In this document: piece by piece, positions 24,473 through 36,099 of the stretch | How the letters are laid out: each line of letters starts with the position of its first letter | Position numbering within the stretch: position 1 is the stretch's first letter | NCBI GenBank assembly: GCA_013076295.1 | Contig: RQOL01000900.1 | Location: 127,187-191,186, forward strand | Source: Sanderia malayensis | Lineage: Eukaryota > Cnidaria > Scyphozoa > Semaeostomeae > Pelagiidae | Length of the DNA: 64,000 nucleotides | Direction of reading: 5' to 3' | Notes under the pieces: model-generated | Told to the model about the DNA's origin: nothing | Database searches by the model: none | What the model saw: only the letters and a program-made list of their open reading frames with translations | Made by a program: the position numbers and the translations under genes

Positions 24473-24577
24473 CTAGGGGTCATCACTCGCTTCGCTCGTT
24501 CGCCTCAGCCCGTCAAGTAAAAAAAGCTTAATCTGGTTGGCGCGCTTCGTGCGCTGCATTCGCTCCCGCTCATGCCA
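24473..24577. repeat. GC-rich dispersed repeat (head), copy 1a
   Basis: Begins CTAGGGGTCATCACTCGCTT and includes AGCCCGTCAAGTAAAAAAAG and a hairpin-forming GCGC...GCGC segment, ending CCGCTCATGCC, where an ACAT microsatellite takes over. The same head occurs at 29,474, 48,755 and 53,303, and without its first bases at 24,815 and 49,095. Confidence 0.8.
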
Positions 24578-24808
24578 ATACATACATACATACCTACATA
24601 CATACATACATACATACATACATACATACATACCTACATACATACCTACATACATACATACATACCTACATACATACCTACATACATACATACATACCTT
24701 CATACATACATACCTACAACATACATACATACATACATACATACATACATACATACATACATACATACATACATACCTACATACATACATACCTACATAC
24801 ATACACAC
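24578..24808. repeat. ACAT/ACCT microsatellite
   Basis: CATACATACATACCTACATA pattern joined directly to the GC-rich head on the left and to the 115-bp array on the right. Confidence 0.95.
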
Positions 24809-24814
24809 TGGTGT

Positions 24815-26276
24815 CTTTGCTCGCTTGCCACAGCCCGTCAAGTAAAAAATGCTTAATCTGGTTGGCGCACTTCGTGCGCTGCATTCGCTACCGCTCATGC
24901 CTCTTTCAACCCCACGTACAATAAATTAGCTCGCTGCGCTCGCCTGTTTATCTATTATCAAGAAACATTGACTGATAGGGCGCACTTCGTGCGCTGCATT
25001 CGCTTGTGCTCATGCCTCTTTCAACCCCACCTACAATAAATTAGCTCGCTGCGCTCGCCTGTTTATCTATTATCAAGAAACATTGACTGATAGGGCGCAC
25101 TTCGTGCGCTGCATTCGCTTGCGCTCATGCCTCTTTCAACCCCACGTACAATAGATTAGCTCGCTGCGCTCGCCTGTTTATCTATTATCAAGAAACATTG
25201 ACTGATAGGGCGCATTTCGTGTGCTGCATTCGCTTGCGCTCATGCCTCTTTCAACCCCACGTACAATAGATTAGCTCGCTGTGCTCGCCTGTTTATCTAT
25301 TATCAAGAAACATTGACTGATAGGGCGCACTTCGTGCGCTGCATTCGCTTGCGCTCATCCCTCTTTCAACCCGACGTACAATAGATTAGCTCGCTGTGCT
25401 CGCCTTTTTATCTATTATCAAGAAACATTGACTGATAGGGCGCACTTCGTGCGCTGCATTCGCTTGTGCTCATGCCTCTTTCAACCCCACCTACAATAAA
25501 TTAGCTCGCTGCGCTCGCCTGTTTATCTATTATCAAGAAACATTGACTGATAGGGCGCACTTCGTGCGCTGCATTCGCTTGCGCTCATGCCTCTTTCAAC
25601 CCCACGTACAATAGATTAGCTCGCTGCGCTCGCCTGTTTATCTATTATCAAGAAACATTGACTGATAGGGCGCATTTCGTGTGCTGCATTCGCTTGCGCT
25701 CATGCCTCTTTCAACCCCACGTACAATAGATTAGCTCGCTGTGCTCGCCTGTTTATCTATTATCAAGAAACATTGACTGATAGGGCGCACTTCGTGCGCT
25801 GCATTCGCTTGCGCTCATCCCTCTTTCAACCCGACGTACAATAGATTAGCTCGCTGTGCTCGCCTTTTTATCTATTATCAAGAAACATTGACTGATAGGG
25901 CGCACTTCGTGCGCTGCATTCAATTACGCTCATGCCCCTTTCAACCCCACGTACAATAAATTAGCTCGCTGCGCTCGCCTGTTGATCTATTATCAAGAAA
26001 CATTGACTGATAGGGCGCACTTCGTGCGCTGCATTCGCTTGCGCTCATGCCTCTTTCAACCCCACGTACAATAGATTAGCTCGTTGCGCTCGCCTGTTTA
26101 TCTATTATCAAGAAACATTGACTGATAGGGCGCACTTCGTGCGCTGCATTCGCTTGCGCTCATGCCTCTTTCAACCCCACGTACAATAGATTAGCTCGCT
26201 GTGCTCGCCTGTCTATCTATTATCAAGAAACATTGACTGATAGGGCACACTTCGTGCGCTGCATTCGCTTGCGCTC
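24815..26276. repeat. 115-bp satellite array, 12 units (copy 1)
   Basis: TTTCAACCCCACGTACAATA recurs every 115 bp from 24,904 to 26,169 (12 starts). Each unit carries the hairpin GCGCACTTCGTGCGC and GCTCGCTGCGCTCGCCTGTT. Units 25,019-25,478 are repeated as a block at 25,479-25,938, a 460-bp four-unit higher-order repeat. The array starts from a partial copy of the GC-rich head. Confidence 0.95.
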
Positions 26277-26635
26277 GAAGTGTAACTATGATTGGGCCCA
26301 TTTTTCATAATCTCTAAGGATTTGTGGGGTTATATGAATGTCCTAGAGTAGTTTCCAGGCCTTTGAAGCTGGTCTGTGTTTTGTGTAATAACGAACACAT
26401 TTTGGCTTTTGGACAAATTTTGCAATAAATAAAAATTTATGTTTGTGACCTCCTTTCCACAGTGATAACAATGAACACACTAGGAATAAAATAAAAGAAA
26501 TCAAAGCCCATTGTGCTAAATCAAAGAAGGAAGGATCTTCTGACCTTACCAAACCACCCCAACAAACAGCATCCTCTCCATTCCAAACTATATCTTTATA
26601 ATTGAGTAGTTAAAGTTTGGGCATTCTGAGTTGAT
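26277..26635. other. Spacer with unassigned minus-strand frame
   Basis: A 69-codon minus-strand frame (26,343-26,552) with a hydrophobic centre is identical in the second copy (50,165-50,374). No family recognised; it may be 3' sequence of the adjacent LINE. Confidence 0.3.
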
Positions 26636-27107
26636 TTATTTTACAGAAAGACGTGTTTTTTGTCTCGTTTGGCTAGGCCAGGCTAAGAAAACATAGCAAC
26701 TTGAGAGCTCACCACCAACAAAAACTCTTTGAGATCTATGATTCAACTGGGATTTGAACCACTCAAGGGGGACACCTCTAATACCATAACATTCAAGTTT
26801 GCGCAATAGTATATTATGGTCAACAGTGTAAAAGGCTTTAGCAGAGTCTAGCAATACGCAACAGGAAAATTTCTCAGCTTCAATTGCTTCCATTAGCTTA
26901 GCACAAACGTCAAAAATTGCCAGAGAAGTATATATTTTTCTTTTCAAACCCAAATTGATGAGGAAACAAGATCTTTTGTTTTTTCGAGAAAGCTAATAAG
27001 TCGAACATAAGTTTCTCATAAATTTTATTTACTAAAGGCAACAAAGATATTTGACAATAATTACAAACATCATGGAGATTTAGTATCGAATCGTCAAAGT
27101 TATTCAA
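26636..27107 (-). pseudogene. Non-LTR retrotransposon reverse transcriptase fragment
   Basis: The minus strand reads CQISLLPLVNKIYEKLMFDL, FPHQFGFEKK, then after a frame change TSLAIFDVCAKLMEAIEAEK, VLLDSAKAFYTVDHNILLRK and YGIRGVPLEWFKSQLNHRSQ. These are the RT0-RT3 (palm/fingers) blocks of CR1/L2-like or related LINE reverse transcriptases. The motif A region is recognisable (LLDSAKAFYTVDH; the family norm is LDLSKAFDTVDH). Motif C (YxDD) and the endonuclease are absent, so this is a dead internal fragment. Confidence 0.85.
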
Positions 27108-27109
27108 GA

Positions 27110-28799
27110 GTTAAAAAATTTCAGTACTGGGTTTCTAAAACCATGAAAGCTCAAAACTATGAGACCTAAAATTGGAAGGAGAAATTGCCGTTATAAAAAT
27201 TAATTATAAACAATAATCAGTTTTGTCCTGAATGAAAATAAACAATTTACTTACAGAACATGTTCATCCCATCCCACAACTGAACACTTTTAAAGCTTGA
27301 AAGGAGAATGTCTACCCAGATTAGTTTAATTTTAACAAATAAATTCTAAACAATGTATTTTTATTGATCTAGTGTAGCTTAATGAATATTCATATGTAAT
27401 AGGTCCGTTGAAATTCATAAGTTAGCTAGAAACTTCGGCTGCCATTTTCCAAACACCTAATTTTGTCATAATTTTTGCTGCATCAATGATTACACTACAA
27501 AATTGACTAAGCTTCCCTGAAAAAAACTGTTCTCACTGGCTTTCATGTTTTGCAAGTTTCGAAGTTTCAAAGTTTTTTGCTGCTCTTGTTTTACCTGAAC
27601 ATGAGCAATTCGCTCGATAATATGCCCAGGAGTTAAAAAAAGACCCTCTTATTAAATTTCGGACAAGCATTAATCCCAAAAAATTCCAAATTGTCACAAA
27701 GAAAACTAAATTGTAGACGAAACAAATTGGCGTTGAGGCAAGAGCGACGCTAATTATGTCATATTTACCCTGATGTTTTAACTTCGTGTAATGTTTCTGC
27801 CTAATTACACGAAATAAATTCACACAAAATCAGCAGGTACGTACCAGGGCCATGCATAGAGATAAGATATATAATACACTAGAGAGCTAACTCCTATTGT
27901 TTCGGTCAAAGCGAGATTGATACTTTGTGCGCCATCTTTTTGACAGTATAAGTTGCGGAAACATTCAAGGCAAGGCTGACGTAAAGTTTCAATATAAAGC
28001 TTCTAGCGTGATTCAAAAAGTAAATTCGAAAGATTTTACCAGTTTCTAAATAAGTATGTCTGTAGAAACCTCTCTATTCATTAGGTATGTTAGGATTGCT
28101 CTGTTCCAATACTCATGAACAAAAATTGTTATGTTTATGTTTTATGTCTCTTCTGTTTTTATGGGACAGGGTTCTCCATGCCGTGCCACTCCACTACTTC
28201 TAGTTCTAAGCTTACATACTAAAATAAAACAAAAATACTGTACCTTCCACCATGTCCAGACGTTCAAAATGAGTGAAAAGGTCTCTCCTTTACCATTCGC
28301 TGCTTCTCAGTTTTTAATTTTTACTGGATCATATAAAAAATTCATATTTTTCCCTATGTGATACCCGTCAAAAGCGAATGGGGTTGGCTCAGAGTGCCAG
28401 AACATGGGTGAGCGAGAATTATGGCGAGTGACGTTGCCAGAATATGGGCGAGTTCTTTATTTCTCGTTTTTTTTTGTATTGAACCTTTCTAAAAACACTT
28501 GTGGAACGTCAGGAAGGTCGTGTTTAAGGTTTTTTGCAAATTATTAACTAAATATATTCACTGCAAGTAAGCTTTTAACTCATTTTCTAACCTCTCAGCA
28601 ACTTGTAATATTTAAGCCACATATTCTATGCAATAACAACAATATTTATTCCAAATTAGATGATAAGAGCACATGTGTGTAAAGTTTAGTATATTCATTT
28701 TTTTAAAGGAACCTGTGGAAAATTCTCATACAAGAGTTTCTTAGCGTTCACACTATTTATATTACGAAATGTTTCTTAGCAAGGTTCTTGACAACAAAA
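27110..28799. other. Gene-poor DNA
   Basis: No supported gene. A 96-codon minus-strand frame at 27,533-27,823, with a long hydrophobic run, is intact in both 24-kb copies, but I recognise nothing in it. A short repeated phrase GCCAGAAYATGGGYGAG lies near 28,400-28,450. Confidence 0.4.
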
Positions 28800-28965
28800 A
28801 CTAATTTTCCTGAAAGGGCTACTCTCACCATATTTTTTAAATTCATTTCTGGGTAGTTTTTGACATAAAAACAGGTATTGCAGTTTTAAATTTTGAAATT
28901 CGCTCATTAACACCTCTTTTCACGGCTCCAAAAGTGCGACTTTCAGCCATTTCTGGAAAATGTCG
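28800..28965 (-). repeat. Dispersed repeat IR, minus-oriented member
   Basis: The reverse complement of this segment closely matches 34,240-34,385: GGAGCCGTGAAAAGAGGTGT, AAAACTACCCAGAAATGAA and GTGAGAGTA. The minus-strand frame reads FGAVKRGVNERISKFK and YVKNYPEMN, shared with the other member. Confidence 0.75.
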
Positions 28966-29357
28966 CGCAACATGAAACGATCTGGGCCGAGGTTGTGTGA
29001 TGTACATGCTGGAACGGAATCAACTTCTCTTTTTGGCTTCAGTATGGAAAAAAAACGTCGCGTCCGTATGTCTTCTCAAACCATTTCAACGCCATCATTA
29101 CAAAGCTTATTGACATCTACCCATGTGTTTTTCTTTAATTTTCGGCATTTTTCATGTCTGAAAATTGATCTCCCAACGTTGTTGGGAAGATGAAGATGGC
29201 CATCCTTTGTTTCAGTCCTTTGTTTCAACGGTTTTGTTTTACCAATCAAAACATTCCCATTTCTGCGCAATTGCCCATTTTTCAGTAATGACGTAATGCA
29301 AGTTTTGAAACTAGCCAATCAAAACTGCCAACCCAGATTAATCTCAGTTCACAAGTG

Positions 29358-29439
29358 ATCACGGAAGCTCCATTTCACTTCCGTGATTGTGCTCAAATTT
29401 GTCTGTAGACGAAGCAACATAGCAAAAACACTATGTTGC
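29358..29439. repeat. Two hairpin-forming inverted repeats
   Basis: ATCACGGAAG (29,358-29,367) pairs with CTTCCGTGAT (29,378-29,387). GCAACATAG (29,414-29,422) pairs with CTATGTTGC (29,431-29,439). Both lie just before the GC-rich head repeat. Confidence 0.8.
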
Positions 29440-29473
29440 GGTGCAGCAGTGCAGCGCAGCTTTTTATAATTAA

Positions 29474-29577
29474 CTAGGGGTCTTCACTCGCTTCGCTCGT
29501 TCGCCCCAGCCCGTCAAGTAAAAAAAGCTTAATCTGGTTGGCGCGCTTCGCGCGCTGCATTCGCTACCGCTCATGCC
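29474..29577. repeat. GC-rich dispersed repeat (head), copy 1b
   Basis: Same sequence and start (CTAGGGGTC) as 24,473-24,577, again running straight into an ACAT microsatellite. Confidence 0.8.
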
Positions 29578-30366
29578 CATACATACATACATACATACAT
29601 ACATACATACATACATACATACATACATACATACATACCTACATACATACATACATACATACATACATACATACATACATACATACTACATACATACCCT
29701 ACATACATACCCTACAATACATACCCTACAATACATACCCCACAATACATACCCTACAATACATACCCTACAATACATACAATACAACACATACCCTACA
29801 ATACATACCCCAAAATACATACCCTACAATACAAACCCTACAATACATACCCTACAATACATACCCTACAATACATACCCTACAATACAAACCCTACAAT
29901 ACATGCCCTACAATACATACCCTACAATACATACCCTACAATACATACCCTACAATACATACCCTACAATACAAACCCTACAATACATACCCTACAATAC
30001 ATACCCTACATACATACCCTAAAATACATACCCTAAAATACATACCCTACATACATACCCTACAATACATACCCTAAAATACATACCCCACAATACATAC
30101 CCTACAATACATACCCTACAATACATACCCTACAATACATACCCTACAATACATACCCTACTATATATACCCTACAATACATACCCTACAATACATACCC
30201 TACAATACATACCCTACAATACATACACTACAATACATGCCCTACAATACATACCCTACAATACATACCCTACAATACATGCCCTACAATACATACCCTA
30301 CAATACATACCATACAATACATACCCTACAATACATACCCTACTATACATACCCTACAATACATAT
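29578..30366. repeat. ACAT microsatellite grading into 14-bp CCCTACAATACATA array
   Basis: About 100 bp of ACAT repeats, then about 680 bp of 14-bp units CCCTACAATACATA with single-base variants. The long plus-strand frames here are repeat artefacts. Confidence 0.95.
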
Positions 30367-32084
30367 TACGACGCAACATTTCTAAAGAAAGTAAAGGTGG
30401 GAGGTCGAATCTTCCCCCCTGCCAAGCGACCGCCCCGCGTCCACGCTGCCCCCCTGAAAGCTGTTTCTGAAAGTTAATAGCTTCAGTGTGAAGTTTGAAA
30501 AAAAAGGTGCTTTCAAAAATTTAATCCATCCTGGAAAATTTAAACTCAATCTGTAAAAATAAAAAATATCAAACTGTAGCTAAGGAAACAGCGAACACGT
30601 ATGCAAGTAGTCTCATCTCTTAAATAAGTAGTACTGAATTCTTAGAGACCATTTGGTGGAAGTGGTTTGAATGAAAATTTCGGAGCCGTGCAAAGAGCAA
30701 AAACCTTTGAACACACTTAGCAAGTAAAAAAGTATTACCGGCAAATAGTGACCCAGTTGAAACTCAAAAAACACCAACATGAAGGTAATATGTTGGGAAA
30801 CAATTATCGAAAGTGTTTGGGTAAAAAATAATCAATTGTGGCAGGCTGAAATTGAATTTTCCCAAATGCAAAAAAATCAACGCGTGTTGCGTGAACAATT
30901 GCTCCTTCCCGAGTGAAAAGCAACTTTGTTGGAAATCGTAAAAAACAAAAAAAAAACAAAAAAACAACACATTATTTTAGTTGTGGTATCAGACAACACT
31001 TGTCAAAAATTTAAATGGGGAAAATCGTGCAAATAGGGCCGGAAAAATTCAAAACTTTGACCATGGCCTAAACGTTGTTAGCATGCCGAAGCAACAATGG
31101 CGGTCGCCTACTACAAAACCCACAACTATTTCATTCAAAAAACAAAACAAAGCTATCACCTGTGTTCTCTATTGTTTCCTGCAACTCTCCAGGGGTCTTT
31201 CAAACAATTAAGAGCTCTTTACAAAGATAATTCAGCTGGTAAAACACTTTGAAAGGCGCCCACCTCACTTTTTGTGTACAAAACAAAAACACGCGTCTTC
31301 TCCAAAAATACCTGCTGCCTGCCGAGGGCAAATTTGCATGATAACGAAAAACGCGTCACTGTTCACGTGAAGTTGCGAAAGAGCCAATCAAATTGCAGGA
31401 AAAGGCGAAACGGGTCACGTGAAGAGCGAATACTCTTTTCGAAAATGGAGTCGGGGACGCGAATTTGGAAGTTTCGCCAGCGTAAACTGTCGTTTTTTCG
31501 TGATAGCACAATTAGTGGAGTAATTAATAGAATAACTCAAAAATTCTTTTAAAATAGGCTTCCAAAAATAGATAACTTTTGCCTACTCCAGAAACGGAGC
31601 CTTTCCATGCAAGTGCCAACCTTTTGCGACCCCATTGAAAAAAGCCTTATTGATCACCGATTCGCCGTTTCGTCCCATTGTTTTGAGGCGTTCGACCTAT
31701 TGTTTCGGGTCGAATCTATTGTTTTAGGCAGAGTTTCGCCACCGTCACGTGACATCGCAGAATAGTAATATTAGATGTATTTTTTGATTGACAGCTAAAA
31801 TATGTAACACCACATGATTTGGGTGTGGAATTTGTTTTGTAAGATTTTAGAGTTGGAGTATAGTCGTGTTCTATGTTATGTGATTCGATTGAGATTTGAT
31901 TAAAGAAAAGGTTGTTTTACGTATGTGATTGTTCCTCATTGTATAAAAGAACTGGAAAGGGGGAAAGAGTTCTCCAACACACCATTCCGTGTTATCTGTT
32001 TCGTACAATCAAATAGCGATACTCTCTGCTCTGAAGAATTGTTGATTCTCAAAAGAAAACAAAATTTGATACTCCTCACTGAAT
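30367..32084. other. Gene-poor DNA with candidate regulatory region
   Basis: A C-rich patch at 30,405-30,460 follows the microsatellite. The rest has no supported gene. A 92-codon frame (31,274-31,552) is conserved in both copies but is not recognised. Confidence 0.4.
31364..31753. promoter_or_regulatory. E-box and ATTGTT motif cluster
   Basis: Three CACGTG E-boxes (31,364-31,369; 31,416-31,421; 31,746-31,751, the last inside palindrome GTCACGTGAC), a CCAAT box in AGCCAATCA near 31,383, and three ATTGTTT motifs (31,677; 31,699; 31,718) in CpG-containing DNA. Promoter function is inference only; no gene start is proven. Confidence 0.25.
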
Positions 32085-32086
32085 TA

Positions 32087-32882
32087 CAGGGTGGCCCAGA
32101 AAAAATTAACCCCCCCCCTAGCAAAATAATTCGTAAACAATATTTCTGAAGTAGCAATTTCATGAAATTCATGCTTCCAGTTATTCCACTTAAGTGCGAT
32201 ATTTGTGTAAATTTGGTGCTGGTAGAGTTTATTATCTCTGAGTAAATGTACTCTCAAACTTAAGCATCCAAAAACACACTGTTTGGAAACATGTAACTTT
32301 ATATTGACGCAACAAAGCACGAAAAACTTTAACAAATAATTCTATCAGTCACATAAGATGTTCAAAATGTCAAATACATTAATGGCCCTGACAATTTTCC
32401 GTTGGGATAGTGATTCCCATCCATGCACTATGCACGACCACTACCCACTCTTCTCTCTCAATATTACCGGTCTCGTCAATTTCCCTAACCAATTGGCAAC
32501 GCCACTCATAGTCCAGTTCTTGTTCGGGAACTCTGATAAGATTCTTGTTCTTCCCCATCCTTTTCCTATTCTTAAATTCTTTATAAGATGCTTTGCTTAT
32601 ATTCTACTGACATTGCAGGCATTTTCCTTTACGTTAATTTTTGCTTTGCTTGCTCGCTGACGTGATGAAATTTCAATTTCCCGCCAAAACAGCGGGTTTT
32701 TGTATGTCACGAATTTAACGCCTCATTGTGCCTAGATGAAAGCTCTAAACGTCAAGATATTGCTACACGTTAATACACTTGAATTGAATATTATCTGGTA
32801 TAAATTTTATTGAATTCATTTTTGAGAAAAAATATCTATAAATTATTTTGTATGGGGGGTTACTTTTTTCTAGGCCACCCTC
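32087..32882. mobile_element. MITE, Tc1/mariner-like, TA target duplication (copy 1)
   Basis: The left end is TA|CAGGGTGGCCCAGAAAAAAT and the right end, read inverted, is TA|GAGGGTGGCCTAGAAAAAAG. The inverted ends continue with TAACCCCCC and CAAAATAATT, so imperfect TIRs extend about 45 bp or more. The interior (about 700 bp) has no transposase. The TA flanks and the CAGGGTGGCC end fit a Tc1/mariner-type non-autonomous element. Confidence 0.85.
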
Positions 32883-32884
32883 TA

Positions 32885-34239
32885 CTTTCATTAGCCTTTT
32901 TATACACTACATATAATGTACATAAATGTTGTTCTGTTCAGGAAATGATATGTTTGGAATTGTTTTGTTCAAAGATTGTGTTTCATTTGGTTCAGCTGAA
33001 TTCCAGTTTTGTTTTTACCGTGTAGTCTGGTTTGTGCACAGAATCTGTTTTAAGATAATGTGTAATATATTTGTTCTGCACTAATAATTCCAGTTATATT
33101 GAAACTTCTGTTAGAGTGCTCCTTGATGTTGTTCAGATTTGTTCGTAACTTAGGCCCGCGCTCGATCATGCGACCCTAGCTTGAGGGCTTAGCTAAAGTT
33201 TGTGGCCCAAGCATCTGTCCAGGCCTACTTTTGGCAAAGGTACTCACTGCTCCGGAGGTTTTCTTAATATTCCAAGAATTGAAAGAATAATTTTCCAGTT
33301 GAAAACTTCAGCACAAAGATGCCACCAAAAGTTTGGCTCCATAGCTTAGCTTCAAGGATTTCCTCCATTGCGGTGAAATCTGAGTGATTTTCAGAAAGCG
33401 TTCGTGCGGTTGCACAGAAATGGGAATTTCTGAACAACCTGAAAACGGACGATTTTCATCTCCCCAACAAAAAGCTGATGTAGTGACAATGGATTTTTCC
33501 AGTATTCACACGCCTCAAGTTGTTATCTGTTTATTACTCAACCTCTTTGTTCTGGGTTTTAGCAAGATAATTATGGATAATTTTTGTATTTACTACTTGG
33601 AATTTTGTCAAAGATATTGAAATGCTAAAGTGATGCGCTGTTAAAAAGTTGCTCAAATTGAAATTGTTTGGTTGTTTGGTAAATCTTATAAATGCATAGA
33701 TAAGAGCTCACCAATTTTCCATACTAACAATTCTATCGCAAAATTGTTGAAAGAGAGCTTGCCCCTCTTCAATTAAATAGATTTCGTTTTCATATTATTG
33801 TTTAAACCATCCCGCACCACTGAAGACTGTATGTTTGACATGTTAAGTTCTTACTACAGGTCTCAAGTTGACAGCAGCTTTCATTAGCTGATACTGATGA
33901 CCTGTATAAATATAAAAAAAAAAAATGCGACGGTCGCTCGAGACTGCGACGTTGAGGTAAAAAAAACCGCCGGCTTACAGCACAAGCGTGAGCAAATCAT
34001 CCTCATTTTTGTGAAAAAACTCACGCCCTTCATGATAAACAAGGCATCCACAGATTCCTTAGATCCTGATCTAGTGCGTGGCACGATTTAATTTTTTAGA
34101 TACGACTTGGTTTTGACTATAGATATGCAAAACGTTGAATTTTCGTCCGAGCTTTTGTACCGAACACAATAAAATAAATTTCATGCGTTCCGGCATGTAC
34201 GTCATACCCGCCTCACCCCAGTTTTCTTTTTGCCCGACT
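32885..34239. other. Gene-poor DNA
   Basis: No supported gene. Frames of 60-80 codons occur but show no domain. Confidence 0.4.
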
Positions 34240-34385
34240 TTTTTCTGAAAATCGCACATTTGGAGCCGTGAAAAGAGGTGTTAATGAGCGGATTTCGAAA
34301 TTTAAAGAGTTCAGTACCTGTTTTTACGTCAAAAACTACCCAGAAATGAAGTAAAAAAATATAGTGAGAGTACCCCTTTAAAGAA
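34240..34385 (+). repeat. Dispersed repeat IR, plus-oriented member
   Basis: Inverted relative to 28,800-28,965, with roughly 85 percent similarity judged by eye. It reads GAVKRGVNERISKFK and YVKNYPEMK before a stop. Confidence 0.75.
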
Positions 34386-34389
34386 GACC

Positions 34390-35446
34390 TGCAACCTGAA
34401 AACAAGTTGAGCTCCATTGATCAAATATGATCCGCTGATCACAAATAGAAGTAACCATTTTTTATGCGAGTAACCGTTTTCGAATAACTTCCACTTAAAG
34501 TGGCGTTTTTGTCCGCGGGACAGTTTCAGCCTTGTTTGGCGTGATGACGTAACTGGCGAACAATCTTTTTGGCCTAATGGTGAAAGTCATAGTGAACTTG
34601 CGCTTTTGTAACAGTTTCATTCATCAAAAAAATAATATATTAATACAAAAATGAGTTGCTATTCGTCTGTTTTCCTGTGAACCCCATTCATTAATATTAA
34701 TTACAACTCTTCGAATGAATGATGAATGCGTGTTTCTCTACATGGCCAACAGAAGCGGCTGCGTCACCGAATTCTCGCATTGACTCAAAGTCAACCTCAA
34801 ACTGAAAATATTTCTTTCGATATAAAATTAATTAATTACAATATACTGGTCAATGCGCAACAAGATTTAAAATATACAATATAATAGTAAATTTTGGTTT
34901 GCTAGCACTAACAATGCTAAATATAATGAAGAGAAGTAATTAAAAAATTTTGAGCTGATGGACACATGGAAAGACTTTGGGCAAGCTGAATAAAAGAAAA
35001 TGAAATAATAATGACAAGAAAAGATATATAATAATACCAAAGATCATTGATAGCAATAGAATAATAATATCAATAGGAAAATTGTTCAAAAAAACTTACA
35101 GGTTTTTAAATACTGTTCAAAAGAAATTTTTTCATCTGTGTTACAAAGTAAAACTGTTCTATAGGTGGGGATTTCCAAACTTTAATACCATCAAAATGAG
35201 AAAGTTTTTTTGAAGTTTCTAGACATGGATGGAAGGGAGAAACCTTCAGAAGAGGATTGCCTTGTATTATTTATGTAAATGTTTCTTTCAAACTCGCGTT
35301 CGAGATAAGATTTGCCCGTGTTAATCTGAACCATAATTTTTGCTCTCTGACCTTAACTTGGCACGAATAACAACTCGAACACAAACTGCAACACTTATTT
35401 ATAGAAATCATAGATACCTAAAACCGTTTGAAATTCTAACTCCAGC
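34390..35446. other. AT-rich DNA without recognised features
   Basis: Very AT-rich and gene-free. Confidence 0.5.
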
Positions 35447-35464
35447 TATAGATGATATGCATAT

Positions 35465-35524
35465 TGACGTCACAGTCCATTCGCCGCCATGCTGAGTGGT
35501 AAAATGAGTGGTAAGATGGCGGCC
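35465..35524 (+). promoter_or_regulatory. Left-arm CRE-like and YY1-like motifs with short ORF
   Basis: TGACGTCA at 35,465-35,472 and AAGATGGCGGCC near 35,513. A Kozak-like GCCGCCATG opens MLSGKMSGKMAATK and stops at TAG, just past the arm. Confidence 0.4.
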
Positions 35525-35827
35525 ACGAAGTAGCCTCTAAATAGGCCCCTTCAAAAATTACATAATGGACAAGGATGCCAAGTCAGATTTGCAAAAAAAA
35601 TTTGTCACTTGATGTCAAAATAGTAGTTTTCTGTAATGAAATCAGATTTTTATCTCATAGACTTTCTCTTATAAAAAATTTAACCGAAAAACAGCCTGTC
35701 GGCCAAGGCTCGCGGCTTTTTAGAAAAATATTTAGCCCGAAGTACACAAATCTCTGTCATTGACAAGAGAGGCTGGTAATGAATAAAAAAAGGCGCGCAT
35801 TTGATTTTGAAGCAATATTTTTTCAAA

Positions 35828-35989
35828 ATGGTTGAGTCTTGTTCTGTTCTTGGTTGCACGAAAAATGGGTTTAAGAATGAGGACAAATTTCATCGAACTC
35901 CCGGAGGGAAAGACGGATTTTTATTGCTAAAATAAACCCAGATAGCAATATTGACCATGCTTGGGTTTGCGGAATTCACTTTGTCTCAG
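35828..35989 (+). pseudogene. THAP domain exon, copy 1
   Basis: ATG at 35,828 opens MVESCSVLGCTKNGF and KFHRTPGG, the start of a C2CH THAP zinc finger (C-x4-C). The closing half, HAWVCGIHFVSG, carries the C-x2-H pair and ends at a donor-like TCAG|GTAGG (35,989). The two halves are in different frames, with a slip in the A-rich stretch near 35,930, and both 24-kb copies share it. THAP domains bind DNA in P-element-type and other transposases. Downstream exons were not found. Confidence 0.7.
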
Positions 35990-36099
35990 GTAGGCCATAA
36001 CATATTTGTATTTATTCGCTATTTTTTCCCTACGGATTGCTCTGATTGGGATATGAGATTATAATTATCTGTTTTCTGAAGTACAAGAAGATGTAGACT

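Noticed and set aside
24904..26276. Regular 115-bp repeat as a possible CRISPR array
   Set aside because: The whole unit is repeated with no unique spacers and the context is animal DNA; it is a satellite.
29538..30470. Long plus-strand frames (HTYIHTY, PTIHTLQYIPYN)
   Set aside because: Pure translation of ACAT and 14-bp microsatellites in several frames; not genes.
32690..32705. CCCGCCAAAACAGCGGGTTTTT, resembling a bacterial terminator
   Set aside because: Eukaryotic context, inside a MITE; chance similarity.
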